Position numbers and translations under genes: made by a program. Shown here in pieces: positions 9,636-17,751 of a DNA stretch of 20,598 nucleotides. The stretch is from Phoronis australis (Eukaryota; Phoronida; Phoronidae), in the NCBI GenBank assembly GCA_002633005.1, contig NMRA01001006.1, positions 51,034-71,631 on the forward strand, written 5' to 3'. The notes under the pieces were generated by a model. That model ran no database searches. It had not been told where the DNA came from and saw nothing but the letters and a program-made list of their open reading frames with translations. Within the stretch, counting starts at the first letter, position 1. Every line of letters starts with the position of its first letter.

Positions 9636-9780
9636 TGTTAAACGATGGCTATATTGTTATGAACACGCCACGCGCACTGTCACAGAACACGGGACCTTGA
9701 TGGTTTTACAACGTTCAAAGCTACATCATTGAAAACTCTCACTATGTTCAAAAAGTCACTGACGCAATACAAAGTTAAAA
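9636..9780 (-). promoter_or_regulatory. Putative 5' region of the squalene monooxygenase-like gene
   Basis: This is the sequence upstream of the chosen start. A 14-bp perfect palindrome, acaatgatcattgt (9625-9638), overlaps the start codon. On the plus strand at about 9662 the text aacacgccac matches 8 of 10 positions of the SREBP site ATCACCCCAC, which would fit a sterol-regulated gene, but one 8/10 match is weak. No clear TATA box was seen. Confidence 0.2.
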
Positions 9781-11060
9781 GTGCAACACCTGTCGTCTGA
9801 TACGCCGAAAAACTGTTAAATATTTTAAGTCATAGTTACGCTTTACGTTGGCAAACCTATCCTAAAATGTAACAAGTTGTTACGTTTTACGCAATTGTTA
9901 CATGTACGTTTTACGGAACCAACGTCATATCACAAAGTAAATGACCAAAATCACGAACAAGTGGAATCCGACACGGTACTCGAGTATGTCTGGAAGAAGA
10001 GTGCCTCCCGAAAATTTGGATAACTACCCAAGGGTTTCTACCTTCAACCTTAACGATATTGTGAGCTGTAGATGCAGGGTGAGCCTACGTTTTGCAGACG
10101 AGGAGCTTGAAATTTAAAATCTTGTTTAGACGTGCGCCAACTTCGAAAATGGAGTCTTTCTGAATCGGCAGGTTCGGTATTGTTTGTAGTTTACTATATC
10201 CTTCTGTAGTTTGCCACGAAGAACTGAATTCAGACTGTAAGCATTTACTTGGACTTACATATAAACGTGAGGTACCCAACGTGTTATCATTTTTGTCTCT
10301 TGTTGAAAACATTGTTCCTTTTCATAGTACTGGGGCTCGTTCCACGATGACGTGTGATTTCGAAAATTGCGGAGGCAGACGCTTTTCAGGAAACTGGCGA
10401 CTAGTCGGGTGTGGCTGCGGTCACCGGGTCATTACATTAGCTGGTAAAGGACATGCAAAACACACAACAATTTTATGTGGAACAGGCCCCATATTCTCAA
10501 AAGAACACTGTGCGGGATTTGAACTAAGTTTCATTGAAAGTGGGTTGTATGGAACAATAAAACGGCTAACGTCGAAATTAGCGATATCCAGTATATGCTT
10601 TTTATGCGATGTAACAAAAGGGTTAATGCACCAAATTCCCTTATCTGCTTAAAACCACGCGTGTTGTTGACAGCGAGCTGCAGCACAAAAATGGCGCCTA
10701 GTGAGACACGTGGCTTCACGTCCTTTAATAGTAGAATATCCAATCTGTGTCCGTAGATATATACATCGGACTAAGAATATCTACGTCGCAACGTTCAACC
10801 CATAAGAAGTATATTTTCCGAAACTGGTAATCGAATCTATTAATGTCACTCACAACATTCCCGTGATTAGGTGACCATGCGTTTTTAGTAAAATGTGTTT
10901 TTGAAAGGTACATTGATATGGAAATATTGGTTGAAAATGCCCAAAAATCGTGTCTGGGATTTCCGCCAAAACTTGTGTCAATACATATGAAATCCAAAAA
11001 CTACGTTCAGTGTTTAACATTTGAGTAAGAATAACGTAACTCTTGGTTTTAAACTAAACA
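9781..11060 (-). other. No confirmed gene; minus-strand frame with few stops (10085-10651)
   Basis: A single minus-strand frame from about 10651 down to 10085 contains only two TGA stops in roughly 188 codons, where about 12 stops would be expected for this base composition. Segments include GIWCINPFVTSHKKHILD, NMGPVPHKIVVCFACPLP and LQTIPNLPIQKDSIFEVGAR. Upstream, 10725-10997 is open for 90 codons in another minus frame. The plus strand is also open at 10281-10652 (123 codons). I recognise no domain in any of these. The minus frame could be an eroded gene or transposon reading frame, or chance. Confidence 0.25.
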
Positions 11061-11066
11061 TAAAAA

Positions 11067-11219
11067 ATGAAAGCGCTCGTAGGAGCGCCACATGGCGAAT
11101 AAACTGAAGAGAGAAATGGAAATGGAGATGATGATGACAGTGATGATGATGATGGTAGTGGCGATTACGAACATGATTATAACAATCATTTGACGAATGA
11201 AGATGTCAGAAATGAGTAA
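11067..11219 (+). pseudogene. Broken relative of the acidic-tailed open frame at 13587-13961
   Basis: The frame starts MKALVGAPHGE, then an in-frame TAA at 11100, and continues as an acidic tail with DDDDSDDDDGSGDYE to a TAA at 11217. The intact frame at 13860-13961 reads MRALGGATLGG and then an acidic tail (DDDEGDDDNQDDHGGNYE). The match extends upstream (run of A, then ATG with gcgctcg). Aspartate codons differ (mostly GAT here, mostly GAC there), so the likeness is not just a shared microsatellite. The stop, if real, makes this copy non-functional. Confidence 0.4.
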
Positions 11220-11393
11220 GAAATATAATCTTGTTCAATAAAAGGTAAACCAATAAATGTGCAGCTAAAATAAGTCAACAAAGGAACAGTGTGATCAGAA
11301 AATCCCGAATAATTTGAAAACGAGACGTCTAAGTGGAAAATAGAAGCCCTCTTCTGAAAGAATATACATCAGAAAATCCACCTTCAAAATTCA

Positions 11394-11613
11394 CGTCAGA
11401 TCCGCCATTTTGAAATCAACTTCCGGATAAAAAGATTTTGGAAATAGCTACTGACGGGAAATTAACGCATGGCAATTTTAGAAGCAATTGGTTCTACAAT
11501 GAGCACTCCAAAGGACAAAAAGTTTTCGTTCTGAAATAGAGGTGCTCAATCGCAATAGCCAATATTTCCGCTTTTTTTAACCGGAAGTTGATGATTTACG
11601 GCGCATTTGTCGT
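11394..11613. mobile_element. Possible small palindromic (MITE-like) element
   Basis: The left end, cgtcagatccgcc followed by aaatcaacttccggat, is matched in inverted orientation at the right end (accggaagttgatgattt followed by ggcgcatttgtcg). Arms are about 40 bp with several mismatches and enclose about 140 bp with no open frame. No convincing target-site duplication was found. A short atgtccgccattttg motif recurs at about 11714. Confidence 0.4.
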
Positions 11614-13420
11614 ACACATCCGTTACAATATCGTACTGATTTTCATCCGTTTATGTTAAAAATTGTCGCCTCTATGAGCATTTGAATCTGAATTAAAAAA
11701 CAGAATGGACGCCATGTCCGCCATTTTGCATCCAATAATGACAAAAGCAATAGGCTTCGAGCTATTCCGGAACTAGAGGTTGTGAGTGAATTTTGTGAGG
11801 ACGAAAAATGCGACCTAAAGAATGCGAACAAACAAAAAATCACAAAAAATGAAGTCACAGCAATATACATGGTGAAAGAATTTCGCTATGTAATTATAGA
11901 CGTTCTAATAAAGTACGAGTCATAATGTGTCATTAATTATGCAGTCAGAGCATTCAAACATTGTTAAATCGGTACTTTTCTCTAGAGATCGTCTTGTTTA
12001 AAATTGGAATCGTACTCAAACACTTTCACTGATAAACTGTCGAACATTTATCGTTGCGTTCTCGATAATGCACGCTTGACGCCGTAACTGTTACTGTAAT
12101 GTATTCAAGTTTCTTACTTTAGGTTCATTTTCTAAAAATGACGCTAAATTTATCAAAGTGCAAAGAAGTAATAAGCGTATTTTAAAGTTTCCCTCGTTGA
12201 AAATAGTTTTTAATACCATTTGCTGACGATGTTACTCTAGTTGGCGACTCCATTGTTGAGATACACAGACGGTTGGATGTGCTGGACATTTTTTCTGTAT
12301 GCAAACATCCAAAAGTAAAACATAGTTGTTTTTAATACAAGCAGAACATTATAGAGGTGCATAGTTGAAAACTTTTTGTTATTACAAACATTTAGGGATT
12401 GTATTTCTAATGGATTAATTTGACGTACAACGTGATGCAGGACACTCGCACAAAAGGGAAAGCGAAGCAATGAATTTACAAAGGGTGTGGCAATATGCGC
12501 TGTCTGCAGGTGATCGGGGTGCGTGGGGGTGTAATTTGTAAATGGAAGTCATGAATGAAATCTTTTTTAATTTTTCGTGCGAGAGTCCGTGGTCAGTGGG
12601 ATGTACTTAGCATGCTATCTTTCAGGAAAAAATAATCAGCGTTGCCCGGATGATTAAACCCTGGAATGACGTGGGAGGAACTTCACCTATGGGTGACAGA
12701 AACTCTGCGGTCATTAACCGCGACCTTCTTTCAGATAAAAGGCCATTGACCGAATCAATGGCATTTATACAGTGAAAGAATGGTGAGTTCGAAGCTGGCA
12801 CCGAGAAATTCGCTTCTCTAGTGAAAACAAAATTTACCAGTTGAGCAAAACTTCACTGAACACCGGTGAACCAGCATCTCTCTCAGGCTGTATCGCCTGT
12901 GTGACTTTCAATACCCAAAATCACTTCTCTCGGACCACTACTGGCCTGTTGTAGCAAAGGGGGCTAAGGTCATATTCGGGGTGTTCACTGACACGATCAA
13001 CAGGTCACATGCGGGGAGGTCAAAACACAGATTGTTTACATTATGCATTCCGTTTTCACTGTTGGACTCGCCACTGACAAAGCGGTCATCTGCAGCGTTG
13101 CGTCAAATTGGTCGCCGGTGAGTGCGAACCCGAAATATGAAAGATGAAAGACGGCAATTGACAAGATTTAAAATGCTATTGAAAATGGAAACGGCAAAAA
13201 AAAATGTTACTCAAATATCTGCAATATTGAAATGGTTTGTCGAAAAGGAGGCTAATCTGTTGTCGACTCTGTGAAGCCTGTAGCAGCTTTCAAAATAAAC
13301 TAGACAACGTCGAAATTCGATGAAACTTCGACTATCAAGTCGCGACTAAATATCCCTTTCTGTTCATCTGTAATCCGTTTCAACGCTGCTTAATTAATGT
13401 CGAAAAGTGTTGCTCCTCGC
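11614..13420. other. No recognisable gene
   Basis: AT-rich sequence. An 80-codon plus-strand frame ends at 11925 and shares about 30 bp (gcgaacaaacaaaaaa region, 11810-11838) with the upstream part of the 13587-13961 frame (13829-13858); no domain is seen in it. The stretch 12600-13100 is richer in GC but all frames are short. A cag acceptor-like site at 12725-12734 leads into a frame that stops, so I do not call an exon. Confidence 0.5.
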
Positions 13421-13424
13421 TGTG

Positions 13425-13480
13425 CATGGCCAATCAACAATAAACAATTACCGGTCACGGGTTAGGCACAATGACGTCAA
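13425..13480 (+). promoter_or_regulatory. CCAAT and CRE motifs upstream of the 13587 frame
   Basis: ggccaatcaac (a CCAAT box, about 13428) and a perfect CRE tgacgtca (13472-13479) lie 108-160 bp before the ATG of the 124-codon plus-strand frame. This arrangement is promoter-like, but it rests only on motif matching. Confidence 0.3.
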
Positions 13481-13586
13481 GTTGAACTCTGACTAAATTT
13501 TCACAAACATGCTATTTCATCGTGACAAAAGTTCGTCTAAACTGCAAAAATGTTCTGACAATAAATTCTTTATAGTTTGAGTCAGA

Positions 13587-13961
13587 ATGCTTCTGTCGAA
13601 GTCTGTCGAATTTACTTTTAAAAACTACAGTAGCTGTAATTTTCAATGTAGAATTCGCCCACCTGGTTTTGTGGTTCATTACGCACTCACCCATGCAGCA
13701 CCAGACAGGATTCGTGCCGAAATGAATGTTTGTAACAGAGTTATGACAGGCCTCCCTGCAGAATACACACAACCAATAGCAAAACTGCATGTGCCCTGTT
13801 TAGTTGGCAAAACGAAAACGAGAGAATTGCAACCTGTAGAGTGCGAACAAACAAAAAAAATGAGAGCGCTCGGAGGAGCGACACTTGGCGGAACTAATCG
13901 AAAAGACGACGATGAGGGAGACGACGACAATCAAGACGATCACGGCGGCAATTATGAATAA
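13587..13961 (+). CDS. Hypothetical 124-residue protein with acidic C-terminus
   Basis: An uninterrupted ATG-to-TAA frame of 124 codons. The N-terminal two thirds have mixed composition with five Cys; after KTRELQPVECEQTKK comes MRALGGATLGGTNRK and a tail in which 13 of the last 18 residues are Asp, Glu, Asn or Gln. No signal peptide, membrane segment or known domain is seen. A degraded relative of the last 34 codons lies at 11067-11219, and a ~30-bp relative of the preceding segment lies at 11810-11838, so this is part of a repeated sequence family. The frame ends just before the nested repeat array, which starts at 13972. It could be a host gene, an exon that continues upstream, or a piece of an unknown element. 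The antisense frame at 13679-13930 is taken as a shadow. Confidence 0.35.
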   Translation: MLLSKSVEFTFKNYSSCNFQCRIRPPGFVVHYALTHAAPDRIRAEMNVCNRVMTGLPAEYTQPIAKLHVPCLVGKTKTRELQPVECEQTKKMRALGGATLGGTNRKDDDEGDDDNQDDHGGNYE

Positions 13962-13971
13962 GACGATAACA

Positions 13972-14700
13972 CGATAACATTCATGTGACTAGCAAAGAAA
14001 TCAAATAGAGAGTAGACAATCAACTACAATAGAGAACAATAGATGGCCCAGCATGACGGACGAGTCATGTCTGTTCCCACATTCTAAAATAGGTGGCGCT
14101 ATGTGACAGTCTGCAAAGCAAAGTTATGTTTACAATAAGTATTTGCCCTGGAATTGTACAGTCTACAGAGAGCTATGCCACAGTAGGACACTGCTGGTTG
14201 GGTCAGTCTGGGTCAACTAGGCATAACCAAAACAAAGCCAGCCAGCTGCGTGACTGAATTGGAACAACGGTATCCGTAAATCTCGAATAAATCAAAAAGT
14301 AGACATCGTAGCGCAAAATGGAAAATATCTTCTGAAAGCCCGTTCAAAACTCTATCTAAAATGGTAGTTTGGCAAACACGAACACTGCTGGCTGGGTCAG
14401 TCTGGGTCAACTAGGCATAACCAAAACAAAGCCAGCCAGCTGCGTGACCGAATTGGCAAACGGTATCCGAAAATCTCGAATAATTCAAAAAGTAGACGTT
14501 GTAGCGCAAACTGAAAATTATCATCTGAAAGCCCGTTCAAAACTCTATCTAAAGTGCTAGTTTGTCAAACACAATAACATTTATGTGACTAGCGAAAAAT
14601 CAAATAGAGAGCACACAATCAACTACAAAAAAGAACAATAGATGGCGCAACATGACGGACGAGCCATGCTTTAAAGTAGGACAGTGCTGGCTGGGTCAGT
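13972..14700 (+). repeat. Nested direct-repeat array (units A and B)
   Basis: Unit B (gataacattcatgtgactag ... gatggc..agcatgacggacg) occurs at 13972-14069 and, with few changes, at 14575-14668. Between them, unit A occurs twice head-to-tail: 14189-14382 and 14383-14572, each starting cactgctgg.tgggtcagtc and containing aaccaaaacaaagccagcc and cccgttcaaaactctatct. After the second B the A-unit start (cagtgctggctgggtcagt) appears again and breaks into other sequence at 14701. The order is therefore B-A-A-B-a. No open frame runs through the array. Confidence 0.85.
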
Positions 14701-14750
14701 CGCAAAAGGTACCCGCTCATCCAAAACCTTTACGGCTAACAGATGGCGCT

Positions 14751-14966
14751 TTTCATCAATGACGTGTCATTTTATCGCTCAAGTAAGACTGTCTGCCAGA
14801 GAATCTTAACCAAGAACCTTGACCTACATTCTGCTGCTGCTGACTGTAACCACAGGTCACGAGAGTTGATGAACCAGACAGTGTATGTCCTGATGAGTGG
14901 CGAATTTGTGTGGAAAAGAAATCTTTGTGTCCGACATTCCATGCAGTTAAAATCCCATTTGTAACA
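14751..14966. other. Spacer with no recognisable gene
   Basis: A 73-codon plus-strand frame (14743-14964) has no domain signature. It includes ctgatgagtggcgaa, which superficially resembles a hammerhead core but lacks a workable stem II and the final A. Confidence 0.4.
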
Positions 14967-15367
14967 ACTATTTACAACATATAATTAAGATGAAAGTGTT
15001 AATAATATACGCTGTTGTGGTTGCTCGGCCTAAACGCTGGGGTAAAATATATATTCAATGAACGTGACCATGGTGAGGCTACTAAACCGTGCCCGGCCAC
15101 TTTTCCGCCCGGCGAGATTTTGGCAACTTCACAACCATAATTTTAATTAGGTTGAAACATAACCACNACTATTTATAACATATAATTAAGATGAAAGTGT
15201 TAATAATATACGCTGTTGTGGTTGATCGGCCTAAACGCTGGGGTAAAATATATATTCAATGAACGTGACCATGGTGAGGCTACTAAACCGGGCCCGGCCA
15301 CTTTTCCGCCCGGCGAGATTTTGGCAACTTCACAACCATAATTTTAATTAGGTTGAAACATAACCAC
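14967..15367 (+). repeat. 200-bp direct duplication separated by a single N
   Basis: 14967-15166 and 15168-15367 are the same 200-bp sequence with about three substitutions (for example tttacaac/tttataac and gttgctcgg/gttgatcgg). They are separated only by the N at 15167. The unit contains ggcccggccacttttccgcc-type text and no open frame. A tandem pair at an unresolved base suggests overlapping contig ends that were not merged. Confidence 0.85.
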
Positions 15368-15410
15368 TATATTTTTTAAATTATGCTTGAATTATACATG
15401 GTGATATACA

Positions 15411-15758
15411 TGTTATGTTTTATTCTCTGCGATATTTTCTTTTTCGTTCAGTGTCTCGTTAGCCAACAACACTGAGCCCAGCAGACCGGACTGGCTGACG
15501 GTGGCACGACACGGCAGCTGATGGTTCACCAAGTAGAAACGTCTATCAACACAAGATTCAGTTCACACAAGAATGTCACATGACTGTAAGCAGCGCTGCC
15601 TGTTAGTAAAGCATCATTGCATCCAGCGCCATCTGTTTGCCGTAAAGGTTTTGGATGAGCGGGTACCTTTTGCGTGGTTGACTCTCTATTCGTGTGCAAA
15701 GATAATAACTACATTACATGTGGTCCGTTATACTAGACTTAGGTACGCGTATACAACA
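15411..15758 (-). mobile_element. Putative 3' LTR of a Ty3/Gypsy-type element
   Basis: Read on the minus strand, the 348-bp stretch starts TGTTGTATAC directly after a purine-rich tract (aacgaagggaga, 15759-15770) that looks like a polypurine tract. It ends in AATAAAACATAACA, giving TG...CA termini, short inverted ends (TGTT/AACA) and a polyadenylation signal near the 3' end. It lies about 140 bp downstream of the integrase frame, the expected place for the 3' LTR. No matching 5' LTR was found in the window, so LTR identity cannot be used to date it. Boundaries are inferred from these signals. Confidence 0.55.
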
Positions 15759-15899
15759 TCTCCCTTCGTTAAAAAAAAGTTTAAGTACAATGTAAGGTAC
15801 ATTCCAGTAAGTTGTCCATCATAAAGTCACTACGATAACACTAAAGTCCAACTTGTAAACACGTAAACTAACTATATGTGAGTATATATGTAGTGTCCT

Positions 15900-16343
15900 T
15901 CACAGGTCGTGAAATCTCGCAGGGGGCTTTACAGCTCGTCCCGATCTGGTGTGGTAGAGACCATCGTCCGCAGTGGTTGACGTTCCTTCGGACACAACCG
16001 GTTGTAAGTCTTCTTCCACGGATGGGGTGTAGTCATCGGGAGGCTGTGGCTCTTCTTTCGTAGAACGAATGTGTCGACGGTTTCGCCGAAATTCAACGCC
16101 AGTAGATTTGCGAACAATGTACGAGCGAGGTGCTTGTTCGCACTTCTTAACGACTGTCGCAGGTTCCCATTTCTTAGAGATGGGGTTTTGCACTCTGACA
16201 TGTTGGTTGTCACTAAGTTCTGTAAGTGGTCTTGCATGTTGGTTGTAATATTCAACTTGCTTTGTGGACTTTGCAGGATATGGCAGTTCCTTTTCTTTGT
16301 TGTTGACTACGGGTAGGTTTGAACGAACCTTACGGTTGAACAT
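15900..16343 (-). pseudogene. Ty3/Gypsy-type integrase C-terminal fragment
   Basis: A 147-codon minus-strand frame. It begins in the region after the integrase core (MFNRKVRSNLP), contains an SH3-like C-terminal patch (ELSDNQHVRVQNPISKKWEP then ATVVKKCEQAPRSYIVRKST), and ends in an Asp/Glu-rich tail with HTRSGRAVKPPARF, the usual end of these pol proteins. Gag, protease, reverse transcriptase and RNase H are not found in the window, and the frame is separated from the core fragment by a direct duplication and an N. This is an incomplete old copy or an assembly-fragmented one. Confidence 0.75.
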
Positions 16344-16519
16344 GTATTCGGCTGGAGAAGGTAATCCAGAGGCAATGGGNGGTTGTAATATTCAACTTGC
16401 TTTATGGACTTTGCAGGATATGGCAGTTCTTTTTCTTTGTTGTTAACTAAAGGTAGATTTGAACGAACCTTACGATTGAACATGTATTCGGCTGGATAAG
16501 GTCATCCAGGGACAATGGG
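16241..16519 (+). repeat. 139-bp direct duplication inside the integrase region, with an N between
   Basis: 16241-16379 and 16381-16519 share the same sequence (ggttgtaatattcaacttgc ... acaatggg) with about 11 differences, separated by the N at 16380. The duplication splits the integrase frame. The divergence is higher than in the 14967 pair, so two related element copies joined at an assembly break are as likely as a real duplication. Confidence 0.8.
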
Positions 16520-16850
16520 CGTAGTGCTTAGACATAGTAGCGCCATCTGTGGATCATCTCCGGGTTCTAACGACTTTTGGAGACATCTCTTCACTGTCCC
16601 GACAAATCTTTTTGCTTTTCCATTACCTTGTGGATAGTGCGGGCTGCTAGTCACATGCTTGAAATCTTCAGCAAATCTTCGAAATTCATCACTGCTGTAT
16701 TGTGGACCGTTATCGCTCACAAGGAAATGCGGGATACCATACTCTGACATGACCATACGTAGTTGTTGTATGACACTTGACGAAATCGTGGACGAAATCT
16801 TGCGAAAAATACAGAATGAATTGTAATAGTCGTCGACAAGTAAGTAGTAT
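16502..16850 (-). pseudogene. Ty3/Gypsy-type integrase core fragment
   Basis: The minus-strand frame carries the integrase catalytic core: an upstream VDDYYNSF block (first acidic residue), YGIPHFLVSDNGPQYSS (second Asp) and SPHYPQGNGKAKR, where the usual glutamate position (NG.AE) reads NGKAK, so the third catalytic acid appears lost. The frame extends upstream past the first Met to about 16850, where it enters the inverted-repeat arm. With the C-terminal piece it marks one degraded pol gene oriented leftward. No intact element is present. Confidence 0.75.
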
Positions 16851-16934
16851 AGTAAGAGGTTTAGACGCCCCGTTTTGCGGCTCCTCGGTCAGAGGTCATC
16901 TATGTGAAAGGTCAAAGGTCACGTGGGATAACTG
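16841..16934. repeat. Left arm of an ~90-bp inverted repeat, carrying a perfect DR1 and an E-box
   Basis: The arm (taagtagtatagtaagaggt ... ataactg) is matched in reverse orientation at 17666-17751. It holds AGGTCA (16893-16898), AGGTCAAAGGTCA (16909-16921), which is an exact DR1 nuclear-receptor site, and CACGTG overlapping its end (16921-16926). Its start overlaps the integrase core, so the arms are probably oppositely oriented copies of the same retroelement segment. Confidence 0.7.
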
Positions 16935-17170
16935 TAATCGACGGTCAATCCCATTTTAGCTGTAAAGGAGTGCAAAGACAAAGAAATGCAATCGACAAGG
17001 CGAGGTATCTCAAAGTATTACAGACCACAAAGAGTAGCTAGGCCCTCAACAAAGGATTCCGGTTAGGCGGTGACAACACTATGTATACCTACCTGCAAGA
17101 GAGTTGCGTGTTCACCTACTTTTATCCCAAACGACAAGTGTTCGACGACGGCGTCACCACTGGACCTTTG
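16935..17170. other. Loop sequence of the inverted repeat; no gene recognised
   Basis: The three forward frames have no long opening and no domain was seen. The loop continues, with the 65-bp duplication and the CRE pair, to 17665. Confidence 0.4.
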
Positions 17171-17300
17171 AACATTTAATTCGGACATTTGATAAATTTG
17201 CTATAGACTACTTTTCTGAACGTTTTGATGATTTAAACATTTAATTCGGACATTTGATAAGTTTGCTATAGACTACTTTTCTGAACGTTTTGATGATTTT
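17171..17300 (+). repeat. 65-bp tandem duplication next to an N
   Basis: 17171-17235 and 17236-17300 are near-identical (aacatttaattcggacattt ... gatgattt, one substitution seen). An N occurs at 17317, 17 bases after the second unit. This repeats the pattern of the two larger duplications. Confidence 0.8.
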
Positions 17301-17617
17301 ATATTCGAATGATTTTNTGTTGGTTTGTCATTAATACACGTTTAAACGCTATCGGTTTTATGTTCTGCGTTAGCTGGTCGCTTCTTCTTATTATTAGTAT
17401 TATTAGTACGATTCGCTCAGTACCGTCGGGTCCTGGGTTAGACTTTACACGACATCTGTTGTTGGGTTGGGTGGTTATCGCCTTTTGTTTTTGATGAAAC
17501 AAACACACAATATACAACGACAGGCAAACGAACTCATCCACGTTTTGTTATCATCCCTCTTTTGTTTCAATCAGTTGCTAGGAGCCGCAAAACGAGGTGT
17601 CTCTCTAATTAAATCTA

Positions 17618-17633
17618 TGACGTCATGACGTCA
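17618..17633. promoter_or_regulatory. Two abutting perfect CRE sites
   Basis: tgacgtcatgacgtca is two complete palindromic CREs with no spacer. A further E-box cacgtg lies at 17675-17680, within the right inverted-repeat arm. Such pairs are typical of strong CREB/ATF-bound enhancers and retroviral-type LTRs. Function is inferred from motif only. Confidence 0.4.
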
Positions 17634-17665
17634 TTGACACATCCGTCCGGTAGATGTCACGATCG

Positions 17666-17751
17666 CAGTTATACCACGTGACCTTTCACATAGATGACCT
17701 TTGACCGAGACCCGCAAAACGTGTCGTCTAAACCTCTTACTATACTACTTA
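17666..17751. repeat. Right arm of the inverted repeat
   Basis: Reverse-complement of 16841-16934 with roughly ten differences and an 8-base deletion in the receptor-site region. It keeps cacgtg and a DR1-like site (tgacctttgacc, one mismatch from the DR1 on the other strand). Confidence 0.7.

Larger units (their letters stand above)
14701..15674. repeat. 50-bp inverted repeat; right arm is inside the LTR
   Basis: The left arm is 14701-14750 (cgcaaaaggtacccgctcat ... agatggcgct). The right arm is 15625-15674 in opposite orientation, with one mismatch seen (ctaac against caaac). The right arm lies inside the proposed LTR (15411-15758), at LTR positions 85-134, so the left arm is probably a fragment of a second, oppositely oriented LTR rather than the end of a terminal-inverted-repeat transposon. 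Confidence 0.7.

Noticed and set aside
9121-9732. 203-codon plus-strand open frame
   Set aside because: It lies antisense to exon 1 of the squalene monooxygenase-like gene and has no domain signature; the minus strand carries clear FAD motifs.
10281-10652. 123-codon plus-strand frame with several Cys/His
   Set aside because: Cysteine spacing fits no zinc-binding family I know, and it overlaps the minus-strand frame with few stops; kept only as a note.
11115-11155. gat/atg microsatellite as a stand-alone feature
   Set aside because: It is the Asp-rich tail of the repeated open frame and is described there.
12725-12783. Possible exon between ctttcag and aatg|gtgag
   Set aside because: All three frames contain a stop between the acceptor and donor.
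14886-14905. Hammerhead-ribozyme-like ctgatgagtggcgaa
   Set aside because: Stem II would have a single base pair and the core GAAA is GAAT; flanking stems I and III do not form.
14701-15674. A 974-bp terminal-inverted-repeat transposon
   Set aside because: The right arm sits inside an LTR bounded by TG..CA and a polypurine tract, no transposase or target-site duplication is present, and the left arm is better explained as an inverted LTR fragment.
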